From Bacillus sonorensis NBRC 101234 = KCTC 13918 (GTDB lineage: Bacteria; Bacillota; Bacilli; Bacillales; Bacillaceae), in assembly GCF_001592005.1 (NCBI RefSeq), contig NZ_BCVZ01000030.1, positions 1 to 32,172 on the forward strand: 32,172 bases of DNA, given 5' to 3'. A program made the translations under genes and the position numbers. Shown one piece after another: positions 1 to 9,439 of the stretch (position 1 is the stretch's first letter; every line of letters begins with the position of its first letter). The notes under the pieces are model-generated. The model had not been told where the DNA came from. It ran no database searches and worked only from the letters and a program-made list of their open reading frames with translations.

Positions 1-1360
<1,360 letters not shown>

Positions 1361-1422
1361 CTAGGAATTTACCTCCTTTTCATAGATTTGCTTCAATACC
1401 TTTTTCAAGTTTGAAGCTAACA

Positions 1423-1450
1423 TATACTATGTTTCCTCAAATAACTTGGT
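1423..1450 (-). promoter_or_regulatory. sigma-K-type promoter of the collagen-like gene
   Basis: On the minus strand CATAGTATA (1431-1423) fits the sigma-K -10 consensus CATANNNTA exactly. An AC dinucleotide lies 17 bp upstream (1450-1449), fitting the short -35 consensus. The decayed paralogue upstream has the same CATAGTATA and a shared AATAACGTG block. This implies late mother-cell expression, suited to a spore outer-layer protein. It is a sequence match, not an experimental result. Confidence 0.65.
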
Positions 1451-1581
1451 CACGTTATTTTCCATATGGTGAAAACACATTTACAACCGAATCTTGAAAT
1501 TCCACCTTACAATCATTTAAAAGATATGAAGTAAAACTTTGCTCAAAAATTCCAGAAGAAGGAATCCCAAAAACTTACTTT

Positions 1582-1618
1582 TCAAAAATACAAGGAGATG
1601 CTCTGTTCGAACATCTCC
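1582..1618 (-). terminator. hairpin downstream of the decayed collagen-like gene
   Basis: GGAGATG (1594-1600) pairs with CATCTCC (1612-1618) around an 11-nt loop. On the minus strand the stem is followed by TTGTATTTTT. It sits just after the ancestral stop of the pseudogene at 1627 and before the promoter of the intact collagen-like gene. The remainder of 1451-1593 shows no gene. Confidence 0.55.
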
Positions 1619-1626
1619 CCTCATTA

Positions 1627-2502
1627 TTAAGGGAATCTAATTATATTCAAATCTCTATTGAATGCTGTTGCAGAAGTTACGTTTGAAGCCGTTGTAACGG
1701 CTACTCTTACCGTATATGCAACTGTTGTAGTAGAAAGCACAGTATTAACAAAAGTGCTAGCTAGTGGGAAGCTTTGTGTATACCAGCGGCTGCGAGGCTT
1801 CTATTACATTTTCGCGATTGAAGTGAAGCCTCAATTCAAAAATTATATTACTGTTTGCAGTATTTATAGTCTCTACTGCAAGTGCATAATCGACTTTAAC
1901 ATTTTGACCGCTGCTTACAGTTACTTCAGTATTTAGCGGAATAGTTGGCGGATTGTTAGACTGAAATGGAGCCAGAGGTGTTTGTAAAGAAAATTGCTGT
2001 TTGCGGGCTGGTTGGACCTGTCGGGCCTTGTGCTCCGATTGGACCTTCTTCTCAATAAGGCGACATCATCCACTAAAATATCCGGTTCCTGCTTGCGGAA
2101 GGTTGTTGATTAATATGAATGCCTGAGTGGTGCCTGGCGGAGCCGGTGTTGCCGTTTGATAAATTTCCAGCCGCGTTCTATTTTCGACAGCTGGTATTCT
2201 GCTAGAAGGCACAAGCGCAAAAAAGCCGTTCCCAAGAAAATTAAATCGACTGTCAAAATAGGCAACCTGCATCGGTGACTGAGGGCGCCGGAAGAAATCC
2301 CGTTTTCGCCAAAGAGGCAAGAAATTCGGCTCCTTCCCCCAACAAATTGTGTAATATACGATGTGAACGTCCCTCCAAACAATCTCGCAGAGAAAAAACC
2401 GGAATGCGAAAATTCGCTTGTAACGGTTGTATTTACGCCTACCCAGGGAGCGAGTGTTCCGGTTTCGAAACCGCCGTTTACCATTGCGTTTTGAATGGAC
2501 AT
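1627..2502 (-). pseudogene. decayed paralogue of the collagen-like protein (at least six frame disruptions)
   Basis: ATG 2502 behind a GGGGGG-rich ribosome site opens [20 protein letters not shown], clearly homologous to the N-terminal domain of the intact gene at 1-1360. The frame then breaks repeatedly: an approximately 11-nt loss near 2335-2345, an extra base in the run at 2283-2285, and shifts near 2083, 2045, 1963 and 1770. Joining the frames recovers VAYFDSRFNFLG, then VDDVALL, then a stub of collagen (GPIGAQGPTGPT), then a C-terminal domain (SPQTAIFFTNTSGSIS... TIPLNTEVTVSSGQNVKV... VRVAVTTASNVTSATAF) ending at TAA 1627. Only about four triplets of the repeat remain. The C-terminal part gives a hint of what the intact neighbour's missing C-terminus may look like. 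Function is presumed lost. Confidence 0.8.
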
Positions 2503-2563
2503 TTTCCCCCCAATTCTTTTTACTCTATTGCTGCAACTATCTTTATTAGATATTGAAGCTTTA

Positions 2564-2591
2564 TATACTATGACCTTTTCTCTCAAGCAGA
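2564..2591 (-). promoter_or_regulatory. sigma-K-type promoter of the decayed collagen-like gene
   Basis: CATAGTATA on the minus strand (2572-2564) is identical to the -10 element of the intact paralogue and is embedded in similar flanks (an AAGCTTC/TTAGCTTC-like block downstream and AATAACGTG upstream). The -35 dinucleotide position reads TC rather than AC. The duplication therefore included the promoter. Confidence 0.55.
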
Positions 2592-2647
2592 CACGTTATT
2601 TAACATGCTATTTTATGGAAAGTGAAACTACCTTTTACAATATGACT

Positions 2648-3340
2648 TTATTTCATGACCCGGCCAGGATTGCCTACCGCCGTTTTGCCGGCGGGAATAT
2701 CCTTTGTGATGACCGCGCCTGCCCCGATAACCGCGTGTTCACCGATGACGACTGATGGCAACAGGGTTGCATTGTTTCCGATTTTCGCCCCCCTTTTAAT
2801 CGTTGGGCCTTTATATTGATAATTGCCCATTCCCATGTATTTATCATTCGATGTTGAACAGCACGGGCCGATGAATACCTCATCTTCTATTTCCATATCA
2901 GCGGTGATGTAGCATCCTGTTTGAATAGTCACCCTCCTGCCGATAGTTGTGTTGTTCTCCACCATGGCGTTTCGGCCGATGATGCTGTCTTCTCCGACCG
3001 TCACATGTTCGCGGATGCTTGCCATATCCCCCACAAACACGCCTTTTTTCAAACAGACATCCCGATACACCACAGCGCTTGAACCGATAACAACCTGATC
3101 TTCAATCGTCAAAGGCATTCCTGTTGATTTCGGCTGCCGCGCCATTTTTTTATTTGAAGCGGTTCCTTTGCCAAGCACGGTCAAATCACCGATTTTTACC
3201 CCGTTTCCGATCTGTGTGTCCTTTTTGATGATAGCATGATGGCCAATTGTTACATCATCGCCGATCGTCACATGTTCCTCGATTACAACATGTTCTCCCA
3301 ATACAACGTTTTTTCCGATCGTTACACTTTTATGAATCAT
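2648..3340 (-). CDS. hexapeptide-repeat (left-handed beta-helix) sugar acyltransferase
   Basis: The 230-residue protein consists almost entirely of imperfect hexapeptides ([LIV]-G-x-x-x-x), for example VTIGKNVVLGEHVVI at the start and GAKIGNNATLLPSVVIG near the end. It closes with the usual GAGAVITKDIPAGKTAVGNP signature of the LbetaH acetyltransferase superfamily. It resembles the helix domain of sugar or nucleotide-sugar N/O-acetyltransferases. ATG 3340 is preferred because GGGGGCG lies seven bases before it; a longer open frame reaches 3412 without a better ribosome site. Specificity cannot be read from the sequence. It lies on the same strand as, and just upstream of, the collagen-like genes, so modification of the spore-surface glycan is a reasonable but unproven idea. 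Confidence 0.8.
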   Translation of the reverse strand: MIHKSVTIGKNVVLGEHVVIEEHVTIGDDVTIGHHAIIKKDTQIGNGVKIGDLTVLGKGTASNKKMARQPKSTGMPLTIEDQVVIGSSAVVYRDVCLKKGVFVGDMASIREHVTVGEDSIIGRNAMVENNTTIGRRVTIQTGCYITADMEIEDEVFIGPCCSTSNDKYMGMGNYQYKGPTIKRGAKIGNNATLLPSVVIGEHAVIGAGAVITKDIPAGKTAVGNPGRVMK

Positions 3341-3411
3341 GTTTACGCCCCCATTTTTCATTTCCGTCTTTTGCATCATATTCAATTTGGACGTGATGAG
3401 AAACGGCTTCA

Positions 3412-3444
3412 CAAAAAAACACGGCCGCCGATAGGCGGACCGTG
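3412..3444 (-). terminator. rho-independent terminator of the tre operon
   Basis: A GC-rich hairpin (stem arms within 3420-3444, CACGG-CCGCC pairing with GGCGG-CCGTG with one bulged A) starts directly after the treR stop. On the minus strand it is followed by seven Ts. Confidence 0.88.
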
Positions 3445-4161
3445 CTACTTCTCTCTTCTGGCAAAATCGACAAACCTGAATTTGTCAAGTCTGTGTCTGC
3501 TTTCCGTATATTGAAACAGTGTCGTGTCATCAAGGAACACAAAGTTTTTTACAACGACGATTTGCTCGTATCCGTTTAAATCCAAATACTTTTGATCCAT
3601 TTCCGTGCAAGGTTCAACAACGATTTCTTTGTGGGCATAGCTGATGACAAGGCCGAGTTCTCCCTCAATATATTGATAAATTGAATCCTCGCATATCTCT
3701 TTTGTTAAAAGAGGCACGCTTTTCCGGATAAAATAATCTTTGTCAAGAATGACATGCTCTCCGTTGATTTTTCGGGACCTGACAACACGCCATACCTCTT
3801 CGTCTTCTTCGATCCGAAGCTGTTTTTGAATGTATGCGTTCGGATGGGTCAAGCCGAACTCATGCACAACTGTACTGGTCTCTCTGCCAAGCGTTTCAGA
3901 AAGCTCTTTGAAACTGACAAGGCCGGAAACCGGGAACTGCATTTTTTCTCTATTGAGGACAACGGAACCTTTTCCTTTGATTTTTTGGATGTAGCCATTT
4001 TGAGCAAGCAGATTCAACGCTTTTCGAACGGTTTCCCTCGATGTCTCATGCAGATCGGCAAGGTCGTGTTCCGACGGCAAAATATCGCCGGCATTCAGGA
4101 TGCCCTGATCAATTTGTTCTGTGATTTCTTTATAAATCATGACGTATTTATTGACTTTCAT
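3445..4161 (-). CDS. treR: trehalose operon repressor TreR (GntR/HutC family)
   Basis: This 238-residue regulator has the same length I recall for B. subtilis TreR. Residues 1-70 form a GntR winged helix with the motif LPSEHDLADLHETSRETVRK, and about 90-235 form a UTRA effector domain. The family binds the tre operators and is released by trehalose-6-phosphate. ATG 4161 has GGGTGG six bases upstream. It is the last gene of treP-treA-treR, 20 bp behind treA, so it is autoregulated if transcribed with the operon. Matching operators are present upstream of treP. Confidence 0.95.
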   Translation of the reverse strand: MKVNKYVMIYKEITEQIDQGILNAGDILPSEHDLADLHETSRETVRKALNLLAQNGYIQKIKGKGSVVLNREKMQFPVSGLVSFKELSETLGRETSTVVHEFGLTHPNAYIQKQLRIEEDEEVWRVVRSRKINGEHVILDKDYFIRKSVPLLTKEICEDSIYQYIEGELGLVISYAHKEIVVEPCTEMDQKYLDLNGYEQIVVVKNFVFLDDTTLFQYTESRHRLDKFRFVDFARREK

Positions 4162-4181
4162 TTTTTACCACCCAGCTTAGT

Positions 4182-5870
4182 TTAGCATGGTTTGGCCAGA
4201 TGATAAACTATCGATTGATATGGTCCCACTTTAAAATTTGTGAATTGCCCCGGAATCTCTTCGTCATTCGCAATCAGAACCTTGGCTGAGTATCCCTCAC
4301 AATCAATATCTTCCGGAAGGCGGAACTCGGTTTCCTTTCCGTAGAAATTGTTGATGACCAGAAGTTTCTCAGTTTTTCCGCTTCTCACATACGCGAAAAG
4401 CGCCGGATCGTCTTCAAGAATAAGCTGATAATCTCCGGTTGTGATGATATCGTATTCTTTGCGCAGCTTGTTCAGCTTTTGATAATGGTAAAAAACAGAA
4501 TCAGGATCGCGCAGCGCTTCTTCGGCATTGATATCTTTGTAATTGTCCGGAATCGGAATCCAAGGCGTCCCCGTTGTAAACCCGGCGTTTTTTCCGGCGT
4601 TCCATTGCATCGGCGTCCGCGAATTATCACGGGATTTCGCTTTTAAAATCTCAATGACCTCTTCTTCCGGTATTCCTTTTTCTTTCATCAGCCGGTACAT
4701 ATTTAAAGACTCCACATCCCGGTACAAAGAAATGTCATCAAATTTCGGATTGGTCATTCCGAGTTCTTCCCCTTGATAAATGTAGGGAGTGCCTTGCAGC
4801 ATATGGATCGCCGTCGCCAGCATTTTCGCCGATTTCTTGCGGTATTTCCCGTCATCACCATAGCGCGAGACGATCCGCGGCTGATCGTGGTTGCACCAGA
4901 ACAGCGCATTCCAGCCGCCTCCTTTATTCATCTCTGTCTGCCATTCCGAAAGAATCTTCTTCAGCTTTAAGAAATCAAAATCGCTGAGCGTCCATTTTTC
5001 CCCGTTTGGATAATCGGCTTTTAAATGATGGAAGTTAAATACCATATCCAGCTCTTGCCTGGTCGGGTTCGTATATTTGATGCAATCGGCGATCGTTGTT
5101 GATGACATTTCGCCGACCGTCATACTGTCATATTTAGAAAAGACTTCCCTGTTCATTTCATGCAAAAATTCATGCACCCTTGGACCATCTGTATAAAATT
5201 TTCGCCCGTCCCCATTATCATCATCCGGAAAACGCTGATCTTTTGAGATGACGTTAATAACATCAAGCCTGAAGCCGTCTATGCCTTTTTCAAACCAGAA
5301 ATGCATCATCTCATATACGTTTTTTCTGACTTCTTCATTTTCCCAATTTAAATCAGCCTGTGTGACATCATAAAGATGCAGATAATACTGCCCCGTCTTT
5401 TCATCAAACTTCCATGCGGAGCCGCCGAATTTTGACTCCCAGTTCGTCGGCTGGGACCCGTCAGGCTTCGGATCCTTCCAAATATAAAAATCGCGGTAAG
5501 GACTGTCTTTCGAAGATGATGCTTCTTTAAACCACCGGTGCTCTGTTGACGTATGGTTGACGACAAGATCCATGATCACCTTCAAGCCGAGCTTGTGCGC
5601 TTCCTCCAAAAGCCGCTCAACATCCTCCAATGTTCCATATTCTTCATGAATCCGGTAATAATCACTGATATCATAGCCATTATCGTGTTGAGGAGATTCA
5701 TAAATCGGCGTCAGCCAAATCACATCACAGCCTAGCTCTTTTATATAATCGAGCTTTTCAATAATCCCCTGAAGATCGCCGACGCCCGTTCCCGTCGTAT
5801 CATTAAAGCTTTTCGGATAAATTTGATAGACCACAGCTTTTCTCCACCATGGCTGTTGTTTCATGTCCAT
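4182..5870 (-). CDS. treA: trehalose-6-phosphate hydrolase (phospho-alpha-1,1-glucosidase, GH13)
   Basis: The enzyme splits the trehalose-6-phosphate made by the TreP uptake system into glucose and glucose-6-phosphate in the cytoplasm. With the start at ATG 5870 it has 562 residues, close to the family length. The GH13 catalytic triad is visible: Asp203 in GFRLDVIN, Glu254 in TVGEMSS and Asp329 in NHDQPR, plus DLVVNHTS near 101. The start is not certain. GGTGG lies nine bases before ATG 5870, but the stronger Shine-Dalgarno AGGAGGGG (5943-5936) precedes in-frame TTG 5933 and ATG 5924, which would add about 18-21 residues. The gene is 74 bp behind treP and 20 bp ahead of treR. Confidence 0.96.
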   Translation of the reverse strand: MDMKQQPWWRKAVVYQIYPKSFNDTTGTGVGDLQGIIEKLDYIKELGCDVIWLTPIYESPQHDNGYDISDYYRIHEEYGTLEDVERLLEEAHKLGLKVIMDLVVNHTSTEHRWFKEASSSKDSPYRDFYIWKDPKPDGSQPTNWESKFGGSAWKFDEKTGQYYLHLYDVTQADLNWENEEVRKNVYEMMHFWFEKGIDGFRLDVINVISKDQRFPDDDNGDGRKFYTDGPRVHEFLHEMNREVFSKYDSMTVGEMSSTTIADCIKYTNPTRQELDMVFNFHHLKADYPNGEKWTLSDFDFLKLKKILSEWQTEMNKGGGWNALFWCNHDQPRIVSRYGDDGKYRKKSAKMLATAIHMLQGTPYIYQGEELGMTNPKFDDISLYRDVESLNMYRLMKEKGIPEEEVIEILKAKSRDNSRTPMQWNAGKNAGFTTGTPWIPIPDNYKDINAEEALRDPDSVFYHYQKLNKLRKEYDIITTGDYQLILEDDPALFAYVRSGKTEKLLVINNFYGKETEFRLPEDIDCEGYSAKVLIANDEEIPGQFTNFKVGPYQSIVYHLAKPC

Positions 5871-5944
5871 ATTCGTGCACCACCACTTTCTTTCTATATA
5901 AAATGGGAAAAGAGACTGCAGCATGCGTCCCAATTCCCCTCCTG

Positions 5945-7357
5945 TTATTTACGCTTCAGTTTTGCATAGGCGTATGTTCCCGCAAACGGCGCAACCAGCA
6001 CAATGGCCATTCCGATCGCAAATGCGCCCCAATATTGGCTCATGATCGAGAAAATCCCCGGCACGCCGCCGACTCCGACGGAGCTCGCTAAAACGCCTTG
6101 TGATGAAATATACATTCCGGCAAGCCCTGAGCTGACCATCGCGATGATAAACGGAAATCTGTACCGCAGATTCACTCCGAATATCGCGGGTTCGGTAATG
6201 CCGAGATAAGCGGAAATACCTGAAGTCAACGAAAGGCCTTTTTGCTTCTCATCCTTGACAATGAACATCATGGCCAGCGCGGCTGAACCTTGAGCGATAT
6301 TGGATAAGGCCAGCATCGGCCATAAAAATGTGCCGCCCAGCTTGGAGCCGATCAGCTGCAGATCGACCGCCAGGAATGTATGATGCATGCCGGTAATGAC
6401 GAGGGCGGAGTACAATCCGCCATATAACAGGCCGCCCAGCGCGGCAAATGTTCCGAATACCGCAATAAGGCCTGATGTTAAAACATTCCCGATCGCAAAT
6501 GTAATCGGCCCGATGATAATAAAGGAAGCAAATCCTGTCACAAGCAGTGTAATCGGAGCGACAACAAGAAGCTGTATGCTCTCAGGCGTCCGTTTTGTTA
6601 AAAACAGCTCGATTTTCGCAAGTAAATATGAAGCGAGCAAAATCGGCAGCACCTGTCCCTGGTATCCGACCTTCTGCACTTCAAGGCCGAAAAGGTTCCA
6701 AACAGGGATTTCGCCGCTTTGCTCCGCGGCTCCGTATCCCCAGGCGTTCAACAAATCGGGATGAACCAGCATGACGCCAAGCACGATCCCAAGAAGCGGA
6801 TTGCCGCCGAATCGTTTTACGGCTGACCAGCCGATCAGAGCGGGCAGAAAGGTAAAGGCCGTTCCCGCAATCAAATTAATCATATTGGCAAGATCGGCCC
6901 ACTGCGGATAAACTTCAACGATCGACTTCCCGCTGAAGAAAATGTCCGATGCCGTTAAAATATTGTTGATTCCCATTAACAATCCCGCTGTTACAATAGC
7001 CGGCAGAATCGGTATAAAAATGTCCGCAAGCGTTTTCACAGCACGCTGCAATGGGTTCATATTTTTCTCAGAAGCCTTCTTGACTTCATCCTTGCTGGAT
7101 TCGCCGATTCCCGTTTCCTTCACCAGCTCTTCATACACTTTATTGACCGTCCCTTGGCCGATCACCACCTGAAACTGCCCGTTCGCTGAAAACGAGCCCT
7201 TTACGACATCGATTTGATCAAGTGCCTTTTGATCGACATTGCTTTCATCTATTAAAGCAAATCGCAAACGAGTCACACAATGAGTTGCCGCTGCAATATT
7301 TTCCGCGCCGCCGACTGCATCGACAATCTGCCGGGCGGATCTGTTCAGTTCCCCCAT
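5945..7357 (-). CDS. treP: trehalose-specific PTS enzyme IIBC
   Basis: This is the membrane permease that imports trehalose and phosphorylates it. The 470-residue protein starts at ATG 7357 behind GGAGGGG, eight bases upstream. Residues 1-85 are the EIIB domain with the phosphorylated Cys27 in ATHCVTRLRFAL. Roughly 105-470 is the hydrophobic EIIC domain with many membrane segments and the typical GITEPAIFGVNLR loop. There is no EIIA domain, so a EIIA from another system, probably the glucose PTS, must supply phosphate, as known for B. subtilis TreP. It is the first gene of the operon. Confidence 0.96.
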   Translation of the reverse strand: MGELNRSARQIVDAVGGAENIAAATHCVTRLRFALIDESNVDQKALDQIDVVKGSFSANGQFQVVIGQGTVNKVYEELVKETGIGESSKDEVKKASEKNMNPLQRAVKTLADIFIPILPAIVTAGLLMGINNILTASDIFFSGKSIVEVYPQWADLANMINLIAGTAFTFLPALIGWSAVKRFGGNPLLGIVLGVMLVHPDLLNAWGYGAAEQSGEIPVWNLFGLEVQKVGYQGQVLPILLASYLLAKIELFLTKRTPESIQLLVVAPITLLVTGFASFIIIGPITFAIGNVLTSGLIAVFGTFAALGGLLYGGLYSALVITGMHHTFLAVDLQLIGSKLGGTFLWPMLALSNIAQGSAALAMMFIVKDEKQKGLSLTSGISAYLGITEPAIFGVNLRYRFPFIIAMVSSGLAGMYISSQGVLASSVGVGGVPGIFSIMSQYWGAFAIGMAIVLVAPFAGTYAYAKLKRK

Positions 7358-7380
7358 GCCAACCCCTCCGTTCTTATACT

Positions 7381-7390
7381 TGTATATACA
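7381..7390. promoter_or_regulatory. TreR operator 1 (downstream of the promoter)
   Basis: The perfect palindrome TGTATATACA, flanked as CTTGTATATACATG, matches the core of the TreR operator known from B. subtilis (TTGTATATACAAG). It lies between the transcription start and the treP ribosome site. Confidence 0.8.
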
Positions 7391-7402
7391 TGTTACGGTT
7401 AT

Positions 7403-7431
7403 ATTGTATTCCTGTATATACATGTAGTCAA
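7403..7431 (-). promoter_or_regulatory. sigma-A promoter of the tre operon
   Basis: On the minus strand TTGACT (7431-7426), a 17-bp spacer and TACAAT (7408-7403) form a near-consensus promoter reading into treP. One TreR palindrome fills the spacer and another lies just downstream. Confidence 0.85.
7413..7422. promoter_or_regulatory. TreR operator 2 (between -35 and -10)
   Basis: A second TGTATATACA palindrome lies inside the promoter spacer. It is centred 32 bp, about three helical turns, from operator 1. Bound repressor would block RNA polymerase directly, and the spacing would allow cooperative binding on one DNA face. Confidence 0.8.
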
Positions 7432-7439
7432 CATATTTT

Positions 7440-7453
7440 TTGAAGCGTTTTCA
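7440..7453 (-). promoter_or_regulatory. cre-like CcpA site upstream of the tre promoter
   Basis: TGAAAACGCTTCAA on the minus strand fits the 5' ten positions of the cre consensus TGWNANCGNTNWCA but departs at the end, as if one base were missing. It lies about nine bases upstream of the -35 box. Carbon catabolite repression of tre through CcpA is known in B. subtilis; its use here is inferred. Confidence 0.5.
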
Positions 7454-7847
7454 AAAATGTAAAACAAAAGGGAAATTCAATCACAAACATGAGAGGCCAT
7501 GATGAATACGTATGCCATCAAAAAGAACCTGGCTGAACAGTTGCCAAACCGCTGTTCAGCCAGGTTTTCAAAGAAGAACATGCAGATTGATGAGAAGTGA
7601 AAAGACGGACCATGCGCTCTATCCGTCACAAGCGTTTCGATGTAATGAGGGCAAAACAAACTTCCGTAATCCATAAAAGTTTTAGGGGTCGCCGCCTGCA
7701 TTGCCGGGGAAAAAATCCGCGCTTATCCGCATGGCTATGTGGCACACCAGCGTTTTTCTTTCCTTTCATATGCAAGGCAAATCGAGATGCAAAACTTTGC
7801 TCTTTTTTCCGAGCGGAGCATGCCTCGCTCATTCTCTATGCTAGCCG
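7454..7847. other. 394-bp stretch without a convincing gene
   Basis: Short open frames on both strands have neither good ribosome sites nor recognisable composition. The one clear element is the long hairpin at 7526-7566. This is the 3' flank of yflA and the upstream flank of treP. A long 3' untranslated region of yflA or a small RNA ending at the hairpin is possible but not shown. Confidence 0.5.
7515..7566 (-). terminator. 15-bp perfect-stem terminator-like hairpin
   Basis: AACCTGGCTGAACAG (7526-7540) pairs perfectly with CTGTTCAGCCAGGTT (7552-7566) around an 11-nt loop. On the minus strand the stem is followed by CTTTTTG, so it fits a terminator for minus-strand transcription coming from yflA, although it lies 280 bp after the yflA stop. 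On the plus strand it is followed only by TTTC. Confidence 0.65.
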
Positions 7848-9257
7848 CTAAGAATGGTTCATATTTTTCCGGGGCTCATAAGCGCCGCTCTTTGGCCTGA
7901 TATCTTTCAAATAATACTTTTCTGATGTAAAAAATTCATCATATAAAGACCTGACTTTTCTGCTCAAAAGTAAAAGGGCCGCAATATTTGGAATCAGTAT
8001 GAAAGCAAGCGCGAGGTCAAGAAATCCCCAAATGGCCTTCGCCCCGCCCGCTGCACCTATGATAATTGCGGCTAAATAAATCACCTTGATCACATGACCG
8101 GCGATCCGGCCGAACAGAAACTCAGCTTGCTTAACCCCGTAAAAAATCACAACGGTAATCGTTGATACAACGAAAAAGACGAGTGAGATGGACACGAAGT
8201 ATCCGCCTCCGCTGCCAAAATAGCTTTTGAAAGCTGCTGCCGTCAGCGCCGCCGGGTTTCGAAGGGCGTTTTCCCCCGTCCACACTCCTGATGAAAGAAC
8301 GACAAAAGCCGTCGTCGTACAAATCAGCAAGGTGTCAACGACAATGCCGATCACAGACCAGAAGCCCTGCCTTACGGGATGATCGGTCATTGCAGCGGCA
8401 TGGGCAATCGGCGCCGTCCCCATCCCGGCTTCGTTGGAATAAAGGCCGCGCGCAAATCCCCAGCGGACCGTTTCGGCGATTGCCGCGCCGGCAAACCCGC
8501 CTAATGCCGAAGAGGAGGTAAACGCATTCGAAAAGATGAGAGAGAAAAAAGCTGGCACTGATGAAACATTCATGATGACAATCAGGATTCCCGCCCCCAC
8601 ATACACCCCTGCCATCAGCGGCACCACCAGCTCTGTCACTTTTCCAATCCGCTTGATTCCCCCAATGACCACAAGGCCGATCAAAAAAGCAATGACGATC
8701 CCTGCGTACATTTTATTGAAAGAGAATGTTTCCGCCAGTGAAACAGATACTGAATTTCCTTGAACCATAATGCTTGGGATCAGTTCGACAATCAGCGCAA
8801 CTGAAAAGAAGACGCCGAGCCATTTCAGCTTCAGCCCTTTTGTTATGTAATACATCGGCCCGCCGACAAATTCCCCCGCTTTGTTTTTTTCTCTATAATG
8901 GACGGCCAGCACACTTTCCGAAAACTTAATTGCCATGGCAAACAGCGCGACCAGCCACATCCAAAAAACGGCTCCTGGACCGCCGAACATAATCGCCGCC
9001 GGCACACCGACAATGTTTGCAGCGCCGATCGTTGAACTGAGAGCCGAAGTCAATGCTTGCAGAGGTGTAACCGTCCCCTCTCCCTTCGGCTTTTTGCCGA
9101 TGCTGCCGATCGTTTGTTTGAACATATAAACGGGATAGCGAAACTGAAAAAATTTCAGCAGAATTGTAAAATAGACTCCTGTCCCCGTCAATAAAACAAT
9201 TAAAGGCGGCCCCCACAGCCAATCCGAAATACGCTTGACCCATGCTAATGTTTCCAT
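7848..9257 (-). CDS. yflA: sodium:alanine/glycine symporter family protein (AGCS)
   Basis: The 469-residue polytopic membrane protein has the AGCS family signature region (GEGTVTPLQALTSALSSTIG, GPGAVFWMWLVA and GLYSNEAGMGTAPIAHAAA). It should import alanine or glycine with sodium; the exact substrate is unknown. ATG 9257 (METLAWVK) is chosen because GGGTGATAGG lies directly upstream and the protein then has the family length. The open frame extends 51 codons further upstream without family similarity. It lies downstream of yflB on the same strand, but a terminator separates the two. Confidence 0.93.
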   Translation of the reverse strand: METLAWVKRISDWLWGPPLIVLLTGTGVYFTILLKFFQFRYPVYMFKQTIGSIGKKPKGEGTVTPLQALTSALSSTIGAANIVGVPAAIMFGGPGAVFWMWLVALFAMAIKFSESVLAVHYREKNKAGEFVGGPMYYITKGLKLKWLGVFFSVALIVELIPSIMVQGNSVSVSLAETFSFNKMYAGIVIAFLIGLVVIGGIKRIGKVTELVVPLMAGVYVGAGILIVIMNVSSVPAFFSLIFSNAFTSSSALGGFAGAAIAETVRWGFARGLYSNEAGMGTAPIAHAAAMTDHPVRQGFWSVIGIVVDTLLICTTTAFVVLSSGVWTGENALRNPAALTAAAFKSYFGSGGGYFVSISLVFFVVSTITVVIFYGVKQAEFLFGRIAGHVIKVIYLAAIIIGAAGGAKAIWGFLDLALAFILIPNIAALLLLSRKVRSLYDEFFTSEKYYLKDIRPKSGAYEPRKNMNHS

Positions 9258-9401
9258 CCTATCACCCTTTTTTCGTTTATGGGTCATTACCACAACCGGA
9301 GAAAAATAAAACTTGTCACAAAGCGCCCGATCTGTTTTTAAAAGGCATCTTCTTCCCGCCCCGCTTTCACAGTCCCAAAATGCAACATTGCCGCCGGCAG
9401 T

Positions 9402-9439
9402 AAAAAACAAGAGCAGACATCGGAAAAAACGTCTGCTCT
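9402..9439 (-). terminator. terminator of yflB
   Basis: AGAGCAGAC (9410-9418) pairs with GTCTGCTCT (9431-9439). On the minus strand the stem is followed by TGTTTTTT. It begins at the yflB stop codon. Confidence 0.85.

Noticed and set aside
7768..7840. Imperfect GC-rich inverted repeat just after yflA as its terminator
   Set aside because: The stem is short and mismatched, and no T run follows on the minus strand.
7597..7851. Plus-strand 84-codon frame in the gap before yflA
   Set aside because: No ribosome site, unusual Arg/Cys/Phe-rich composition and no familiar motif; likely chance.
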